Below are positions 30,013 to 34,927 of a stretch of DNA of 34,927 nt, in pieces. The stretch is from an uncultured Porphyromonadaceae bacterium (lineage in GTDB: Bacteria > Bacteroidota > Bacteroidia > Bacteroidales > Muribaculaceae), in contig CAMWHX010000001.1 of the NCBI GenBank assembly GCA_947174155.1, forward strand, positions 1-34,927, written 5' to 3'. Within the stretch, counting starts at the first letter, position 1. Every line of letters begins with the position of its first letter. The translations under genes and the position numbers were made by a program. The notes under the pieces were generated by a model, which was given only the letters and a program-made list of their open reading frames with translations, was not told the origin of the DNA and searched no databases.

Positions 30013-31890
30013 TTACTTCACAAAGACTTTGGAGGTACGGGTCGAGCCGTCGGAAAGCACTGTGCGGCGGATGCTGACTTCACCCTTTGCGGGAGTGGCT
30101 ACACGTACGCCCTGCAGGTTGTAATACTCTACTGAGGAAATCTCTGCAGCTACTGTGTCTACATTTACATCTCCGCTACGCCCCTCAAGCTTTACGTACT
30201 GGATACATGCGGGCACGTATACACCCGACTCGGATTCATGCTGGATAGCACGGAAACGGATCATGACGGAATCGGAATCCTTGAAACCGGTAAAGTCTAC
30301 CGACACCTCTTTCCAGCCCTCTTCACCTTCGCAGGTATCAAACCATACCATCTCGTATGCATCTCCATCTTCGAGGGGCTGCACACCGCTCTGCTGAGGA
30401 TCGAAATCATCGTAGCGCACGATGTCGGCGGCGAGATCTACCGAGCCGAGAGGATGAGTGTAGTAACTGAAGGTCAGCGTACCCTGCTCAAACTCCGTGA
30501 AGTCGATATCTCCCGACATATAGCTTGATATACCCTCAGGATAATATTGCGCAAACCCTGTGATAACCATACCATGACCCTCCCCGGAAGGTTCAACAGT
30601 AGCATTGCTGCCATCCTTACCTGTATAATATGCCTTAGTACCGGTATACCAATTGGCTTCACCGAAGTATATCTGTCTCTCCCAGATATTATCGGTCTGC
30701 ACGCTGTAGCTCACAACGGGGAAGGTCTCCACAAATGGAAGCGAAGCTGCGGGGCCGACTACGATCCCTTCGCAGATGCCGCTCCAGCTATTGCTCTCCC
30801 CCTTTTCATTCTTGGCGATGACCTGATACTGCATGAGCATCTGCTTGTCGATACCGTGCAGATCATCCACTGCGCTCAGTCCCTCAACATCGGAGGCAAC
30901 CAGCTCACCCTTCGCATAGTTGACGTAGCGGTATACGTCATACTTCAATCCTGCCGGATTAAGCCAGCCCCCGTTGGATCCCTCTACCGGCTCGGTCCAG
31001 CTGATAAGCACACCCTCTTCGATAGGAGAAGCTGTGACATTCTGAGGCACACCGGGCGCATCCTCGAAGAGACCTACATTGACAGATTCAGGGAAACTTG
31101 CACCCCAGAGCCACGCCACATAGCAGTCATATGTATACTTTCCGGGCTGCATCTCCTCTCCGTTGTTGGTATCGACGAAACTGATCTCGACACCGGTCTC
31201 AGGATTCTCCTGCGACCAAACTTCTACGGGGTCGGTATACATCCACTCCCCCTCGGGACAGTATGAGCGCGTCACATATACACGTCCGGGCTTATAGACC
31301 ATACCGGCGCTCAGGTCATCCCTGGTACGGTCGGGGATGACCATGGACACGGTGACCGGTCCGTGACCCTCCGAACCGGTTCCCTTGACAGACTCCGGGG
31401 ATGCCGGACGGAAGCCGGTGAAGACTCCGTGGGTTCCATACCAGTTTTCGGAAGTATTGCCGTTCACTACGGCAAATGCTGTATAGTTCCAGTCGTATCC
31501 GACCTCAATCTCATGGTCAGTAAAGCTAAGCTCCTGACCGGGGTTCAATTCGGTCCATTCTGCCACGGGCACGTCACTCTTTCCAAGGGCAGAGCAGCTC
31601 TTAACTACATAGACCTTTTCAATCTTACCCTGAATAGGACGCTCCGGCGCACCGGTCATATAGTCGCTCATCATACTGACAGGGCAAACAATCTTGCCCT
31701 CGGTCATAGCCTTCGTACCATTATCGGTGACCACGAAGGTCATGGTGAGATTGGGACCGTAAGGCTTTTGGTCAGGCCACTGATCTCCGGTGTCGGCGAC
31801 TGTCACGATACCTTGCGGTGTAGCGAGAGCATCGGCGGCAGTGCATGCCACCAGTCCCGCGGCAAGGAGGGAAACGTAGAATTTCTTCAT
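30013..31890 (-). CDS. Secreted multidomain protein with Fn3-like domain and Bacteroidales C-terminal motif
   Basis: 625 residues, not assignable to a functional family. A signal peptide ('YVSLLAAGLVACTAADALA') precedes two beta-rich domains (about 40-160 and 175-275), each with lone Cys and Trp residues. An Fn3-like domain follows (about 278-375, 'APGVPQNVTASPIEEGVLIS' to 'YQVIAKNEKGES'), then a jelly-roll/lectin-like domain (about 385-568, 'TLTFSYYTHP', 'VMIRFRAIQHES'). The tail reads 'ISSVEYYNLQGVRVATPAKG' and ends 'SKVFVK', a motif repeated at the end of many extracellular Bacteroidales proteins and similar in layout to type IX sorting tails. Whether it directs secretion here is unproven. 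The gene has its own promoter and terminator. Confidence 0.8.
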   Translation of the reverse strand: MKKFYVSLLAAGLVACTAADALATPQGIVTVADTGDQWPDQKPYGPNLTMTFVVTDNGTKAMTEGKIVCPVSMMSDYMTGAPERPIQGKIEKVYVVKSCSALGKSDVPVAEWTELNPGQELSFTDHEIEVGYDWNYTAFAVVNGNTSENWYGTHGVFTGFRPASPESVKGTGSEGHGPVTVSMVIPDRTRDDLSAGMVYKPGRVYVTRSYCPEGEWMYTDPVEVWSQENPETGVEISFVDTNNGEEMQPGKYTYDCYVAWLWGASFPESVNVGLFEDAPGVPQNVTASPIEEGVLISWTEPVEGSNGGWLNPAGLKYDVYRYVNYAKGELVASDVEGLSAVDDLHGIDKQMLMQYQVIAKNEKGESNSWSGICEGIVVGPAASLPFVETFPVVSYSVQTDNIWERQIYFGEANWYTGTKAYYTGKDGSNATVEPSGEGHGMVITGFAQYYPEGISSYMSGDIDFTEFEQGTLTFSYYTHPLGSVDLAADIVRYDDFDPQQSGVQPLEDGDAYEMVWFDTCEGEEGWKEVSVDFTGFKDSDSVMIRFRAIQHESESGVYVPACIQYVKLEGRSGDVNVDTVAAEISSVEYYNLQGVRVATPAKGEVSIRRTVLSDGSTRTSKVFVK

Positions 31891-31919
31891 ACTTCAGTTA
31901 GTTTAGTTGTATAGTCTCA

Positions 31920-31951
31920 CAAAATTAATCAATCATCGGCACTCCGCCAAA
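31920..31951 (-). promoter_or_regulatory. Promoter of the secreted-protein gene
   Basis: On the minus strand TTTG (31951-31948), 19-20-base spacer and TAATTTTG (31927-31920) match the consensus; the leader would be ~20 bases before the ATG at 31890. Confidence 0.75.
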
Positions 31952-31967
31952 TTTTCTCATTAAAAGT

Positions 31968-31998
31968 ACGGCCCGTGACGAATGTCGCCACGGGCCGT
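31968..31998 (-). terminator. Terminator of acpP-fabF
   Basis: Ten-base arms acggcccgtg and cacgggccgt around an 11-base loop, 37 bases after the fabF stop. On the minus strand it is followed by actttta. The flanks taaa/ttta extend the stem with a small bulge. Confidence 0.8.
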
Positions 31999-32034
31999 CT
32001 TTAATGCGTTCTGAGGGCCGATAGGCCTCAGGGG

Positions 32035-33297
32035 TTACTCTTCGTACTTCTTGAAGATGATCGAGGCGTTATGGCCACCAAAACCGAAGGTATTGGAGAG
32101 CGCAGCGCGGATATCGCGCTTCTGAGCCTTGTTGAAGGTGAAGTTCAGATTGTAGTCAATCTCCGGATCCTCGTCTCCCTCCTCATGGTTGATGGTCGGG
32201 GGAACGATACCGTCGTTCATGGCCTTGATGCTGAAGAGGGCCTCAAGGGCTCCGGCCGCACCAAGAAGGTGGCCGGTCATCGACTTCGTGGAGCTCAGGT
32301 TGAGCTTATATGCATGGTCACCGAAGACCTCGGTGATGGCCTTGGCCTCGCCGCGGTCGCCCACGGGGGTGGAGGTGCCGTGCATATTGATGTAGTCGAT
32401 ATCCTCAGGCTTCATACCGGCGTCGCGTAGCGCATTCTCCATCACCAGACGCGCTCCGAGACCCTCGGGGTGTGTGGCGGTGATGTGATATGCATCGGCG
32501 CTCATGCCGCCACCTGCCACCTCGGCATATATCTTCGCTCCGCGAGCCTTGGCGTGCTCGAGTTCCTCGAGCACCAGGGCGGCGGCTCCCTCACCGATGA
32601 CAAACCCGTCGCGCGAACCGCTGAAGGGGCGTGATGCGCCCTTCGGGTCGTCGTTGCGGGTCGAGAGAGCCTTCATACTGTTGAAGCCTCCCACGCCGGC
32701 GGGATACACGGCAGCTTCGGCGCCTCCGGTCACAATCGCGTCGGCCTGGCCTAGACGGATGTAGTTGAAGGCATCGATAAGCGCATTGTTGGAGGATGCG
32801 CAGGCCGACACGGTAGCGAAGTTGGGACCGCGGAATCCGTGGTCGATCGAGATGTGGCCGGCAGCGATGTCGGCGATCATCTTGGGGATGAAGAAGGGAT
32901 TGTATTTCGGTCCCTGTTCGGCATGCTGTGCGTAGTAGCCGGCTTCCTCCTCGAAGGTGTGGAGACCACCGATACCTGCAGCGAAAATCACGCCGACACG
33001 GTTCTTGTCGACACCTTCACCCTCAAGACCGGCGTCCTCGATAGCCTGATCGGCTGCCTCAAGGGCGTACATGGCATAGAGGTCAAGGGTGCGGGCCTTG
33101 CGACGGTCGAATTTCTTCGACGGGTCCCAATCCTTGATCTCGCACGCGAACTGAGTCTTGAACTTCTCGGCGTCGAAGTGTGTGATGGGACCTGCGCCGC
33201 TGACGCCATTCTTGGCGTTTTCCCACGCCGTCTCGACATCATTGCCGATAGGGGTCAGGGCTCCGAGACCCGTTACTACAACTCTTTTCAATTCCAT
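32035..33297 (-). CDS. fabF: 3-oxoacyl-[acyl-carrier-protein] synthase II
   Basis: 420 residues, normal length. It condenses malonyl-ACP with acyl-ACP in fatty-acid elongation. The start 'MELKRVVVTGLGALTPIGND' is characteristic. The catalytic triad is complete: C166 in 'VSACASSNNAL', H306 in 'NMHGTSTPVGD' and H343 in 'SMTGHLLGAAGA'; the closing motif 'SNTFGFGGHNAS' is present. acpP lies 37 bases upstream on the same strand, so enzyme and carrier are made together. A strong terminator follows. Confidence 0.96.
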   Translation of the reverse strand: MELKRVVVTGLGALTPIGNDVETAWENAKNGVSGAGPITHFDAEKFKTQFACEIKDWDPSKKFDRRKARTLDLYAMYALEAADQAIEDAGLEGEGVDKNRVGVIFAAGIGGLHTFEEEAGYYAQHAEQGPKYNPFFIPKMIADIAAGHISIDHGFRGPNFATVSACASSNNALIDAFNYIRLGQADAIVTGGAEAAVYPAGVGGFNSMKALSTRNDDPKGASRPFSGSRDGFVIGEGAAALVLEELEHAKARGAKIYAEVAGGGMSADAYHITATHPEGLGARLVMENALRDAGMKPEDIDYINMHGTSTPVGDRGEAKAITEVFGDHAYKLNLSSTKSMTGHLLGAAGALEALFSIKAMNDGIVPPTINHEEGDEDPEIDYNLNFTFNKAQKRDIRAALSNTFGFGGHNASIIFKKYEE

Positions 33298-33334
33298 GGC
33301 GGATATGATTTGTTGTGCCCGAGCAGTGACGCGA

Positions 33335-33571
33335 TTAAGCCTGGTGCTCCTCGATGTATGCGATAGCGTCGCCCACAGTGGCGATCTTCTCTGCGTCCTC
33401 GTCGGGGATGGTGAGGCCGAACTCCTTCTCGAACTCCATGATGAGCTCTACGGTGTCCAGAGAATCTGCGCCCAGATCGGTGCTGAAGCTTGCTTCGGGA
33501 GTTACTTCGGTGGGCTCTACAGTCAGCTTGTCAACGATGATTTCCTTGACCTTGTTTGCGATGTCAGACAT
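33335..33571 (-). CDS. acpP: Acyl carrier protein
   Basis: 78 residues from ATG 33571-33569; the frame is open to 33709 but the added stretch is Arg/Lys/Asn-rich and not ACP-like. The phosphopantetheine site is S37 in '[14 protein letters not shown]', and the acidic helix II '[16 protein letters not shown]' is intact. It carries growing acyl chains for FabF and the other Fab enzymes. The order acpP-fabF is conserved in many bacteria. Confidence 0.96.
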   Translation of the reverse strand: MSDIANKVKEIIVDKLTVEPTEVTPEASFSTDLGADSLDTVELIMEFEKEFGLTIPDEDAEKIATVGDAIAYIEEHQA

Positions 33572-33706
33572 TGTGTTGTCGGTTTTTGTGTTAATATTGA
33601 TTGTTACCTTATTCGGGTTTTCCTGAAACCCCTCTCCTCCGTCTCGCTTCGGTTTGATGCCTTTGCAGACACTCCCTCGTCGATACGCAGGGGGTTTTTC
33701 AGACTG

Positions 33707-33738
33707 CAAAGTAAATCATAAAATCCCAAATGACGAAA
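33707..33738 (-). promoter_or_regulatory. Possible promoter of acpP-fabF
   Basis: On the minus strand TTACTTTG at 33714-33707 resembles the -7 box seen at susC (GTACTTTG). Only a weak -33 (TTTCG, 33738-33734) lies 19-20 bases upstream. The leader would be ~125 bases. The 327-base gap 33572-33898 otherwise holds two hairpins and no gene. Confidence 0.4.
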
Positions 33739-33743
33739 TATTT

Positions 33744-33788
33744 AGCCCGAAACTGCACAATTATTTTCATTTTGTGCAGTTTCGGGCT
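33744..33788 (-). terminator. Terminator of the 2-oxoacid oxidoreductase operon
   Basis: Perfect 17-bp arms (agcccgaaactgcacaa / ttgtgcagtttcgggct) around an 11-base AT loop, 110 bases after the korB-like stop. A second short stem (agggtt-ttc-aaccct, 33797-33811) lies between. On the minus strand the first stem is followed by aaatattt. Confidence 0.75.
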
Positions 33789-33898
33789 CTATTTTGAGGG
33801 TTTTCAACCCTATTTTCGGGATATTCGGACAGTTTTCACACCTTCGGATGATGTCTCGGGCGCACTCTCGACTCCATCCGGCTGACTCTGTCAGGGTC

Positions 33899-34921
33899 TC
33901 ACTTCACCTCCCAGGTCTCGGAGGTGTGCATAATCATGTCGCGCAGGTCGGTGAAGTTCTTGCGGGCACGCACGTCTGCGACCTGAGCCTCCACTTCCGC
34001 CTCATAGGTGGGAGCGTCGACGTCACGGATGACACCGATGGCCAGGGGGAGGTCATGGCCGTCCATCATGGCGAGCTGCTGCTGGAGGAAGTTGACGGGG
34101 TTGTGGGCGTCATGCACGAGCACGTCGTCAAGCGTGTAGCCATCCTCTCCGACGGTGACTGCCTTGAGTCCGAACCCATCCTGCACCAGGCCGCGGCTGA
34201 GGTCCTTGCCGAAGAGCATCTTCTCGCCGTGACGCAGATGGATGGTGTGGTTCTCGCGCTCCTCCTTATCGGTCATGTAGGAATGCACGCCGTTGTTGAA
34301 GATTACGCAGTTCTGGAGTATCTCCACGACGCTGGCTCCCTTATGACGGGCAGCGGCGATCATCACTTCGCGAGTGGTGTCGAGCGCCACGTCAAAGCTG
34401 CGCGCGAAGAAGTTGCCGCGGGCACCGAAGCAGAGCTCGGCGGGGATGAAGGGATCCTCGGTGGTGCCGTAGGGGCTGGACTTGGTGACGGCACCGCGGT
34501 CGGATGTCGGGCTGTACTGACCCTTGGTCAGACCGTAGATCTTGTTGTTGAAGAGGAGGATATTGATATCCACATTGCGGCGCACGGCATGGATGAAGTG
34601 GTTGCCGCCGATCGCCAGACCGTCGCCGTCACCTGATACCTGCCATACGGTCAGGTCGGGACGGGCTGTCTTCACGCCGGTGGCGATGGCAGCTGCACGG
34701 CCGTGGATAGTGTGCATGCCGTAGGTGTTCATGTAGTAGGGCAGACGGGAGCTGCAGCCGATACCACTGACCACGACAGTATTGTGGGGTGCTACGCCGA
34801 GGGCCGACATAGCCTTGTGAAGCACGTTGAGGATGGCGTGGTCACCGCAGCCGGGACACCAGCGCACACTCTGCTCATTCTTGAAGTCGCCGGGGGCGAA
34901 GATGCATTTTTCGTTTTCCAT
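33899..34921 (-). CDS. korB: 2-oxoacid:ferredoxin oxidoreductase beta subunit (2-oxoglutarate type likely)
   Basis: 340 residues with ATG at 34921-34919. It binds thiamine diphosphate and transfers electrons from 2-oxoacid decarboxylation to ferredoxin while forming acyl-CoA. Cysteines of the [4Fe-4S] site are C22 and C25 ('WCPGCGDHAI'), C56 ('GIGCSSRL') and C205 ('LQNCVIFNNG'). The thiamine diphosphate motif begins at 'SGDGDGLAIGGNH' (96-108) and ends at N125-N126 ('LLFNNKIYGLTKGQYSPTS'). The 'YGLTKGQ' and 'HTIHGRAAAIATG' blocks are those of KorB/PorB-like split subunits. The alpha subunit is expected immediately upstream, beyond the right edge of the window. Substrate could be 2-oxoglutarate or another 2-oxoacid; KorB is the closest call by motif. 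Confidence 0.88.
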   Translation of the reverse strand: MENEKCIFAPGDFKNEQSVRWCPGCGDHAILNVLHKAMSALGVAPHNTVVVSGIGCSSRLPYYMNTYGMHTIHGRAAAIATGVKTARPDLTVWQVSGDGDGLAIGGNHFIHAVRRNVDINILLFNNKIYGLTKGQYSPTSDRGAVTKSSPYGTTEDPFIPAELCFGARGNFFARSFDVALDTTREVMIAAARHKGASVVEILQNCVIFNNGVHSYMTDKEERENHTIHLRHGEKMLFGKDLSRGLVQDGFGLKAVTVGEDGYTLDDVLVHDAHNPVNFLQQQLAMMDGHDLPLAIGVIRDVDAPTYEAEVEAQVADVRARKNFTDLRDMIMHTSETWEVK

Positions 34922-34927
34922 GGTGTC

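Noticed and set aside
33572..33709. N-terminal extension of acpP by 46 codons
   Set aside because: ACP proteins start at MSDI; the extension is basic, low complexity and overlaps the probable -7 box.

Overview
The window looks like a chromosomal segment from a gut member of the Bacteroidales, most likely Muribaculaceae or a close relative; the genus cannot be fixed from sequence alone. The grounds are a SusC/SusD pair with SusR-, SusE/F- and GH97 SusB-like neighbours, promoters of the Bacteroidetes form TTTG-N20-TAnnTTTG upstream of many genes, DUF4834, an AAA-ATPase_like/PD-(D/E)XK protein, and a secreted protein whose tail carries the 'YYNLQGVRV' motif common in this group. Most of the window is GC-rich. 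Two stretches, 1 to about 2010 and about 14950-15830, are clearly AT-rich and look accessory.

Layout. (1) 1-1653, plus strand: the end of a GHKL-type ATPase overlapping a receiver-domain protein with an unusual helical C-terminal region, then a 72-residue protein. This is the best candidate for an undescribed signalling or defence module. A 372-base stretch without an intact gene follows and holds a decayed reading frame. (2) 2026-4908: DUF1232 membrane protein, small hypothetical, AAA-ATPase/nuclease-like protein, a 32-bp tandem repeat, and a promoter reading into a 35-codon stub. (3) 4948-11346, minus strand: a MenA-derived membrane protein without its main catalytic motif, a YeiH-family transporter, an orphan histidine kinase, a HAD phosphatase, DUF4834, and the phosphatidylethanolamine pair pssA and psd. 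(4) 11550-14850, plus strand: pheT and a YebC-family gene, ended by a strong hairpin. (5) 15004-15824: an MqsR/MqsA-like toxin-antitoxin pair with its own promoter and a candidate operator. (6) 15972-29829, minus strand: a starch/alpha-glucan utilisation locus. In transcription order it has an FucP-type sugar permease, a PfkB kinase, a SusR-like membrane regulator, SusC, SusD, a SusE/F-like lipoprotein with three starch-binding repeats, a short GH13 alpha-amylase lipoprotein and a GH97 alpha-glucosidase. (7) 30013-34921, minus strand: a secreted Fn3-type protein, then fabF, acpP and the beta subunit of a 2-oxoacid:ferredoxin oxidoreductase whose alpha subunit is probably just off the right edge.

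In the glucan locus, the lipoproteins and the SusC/SusD pair would bind, trim and import maltooligosaccharides. The GH97 enzyme would release glucose in the periplasm, the permease would move hexose inward, and the SusR-like protein would sense oligosaccharide and switch on the operon. A direct repeat of AGTTAGAT sits just upstream of the -33 box of susC and is a natural candidate for the regulator's site.

Other notable structure includes a heptanucleotide repeat (ATTATGA/AATTCAT) at gene borders, which supplies the last codons and stop of two unrelated genes, and a perfect 50-bp palindrome without a loop at 29939-29988. No tRNA, rRNA, CRISPR array or complete insertion sequence was recognised.
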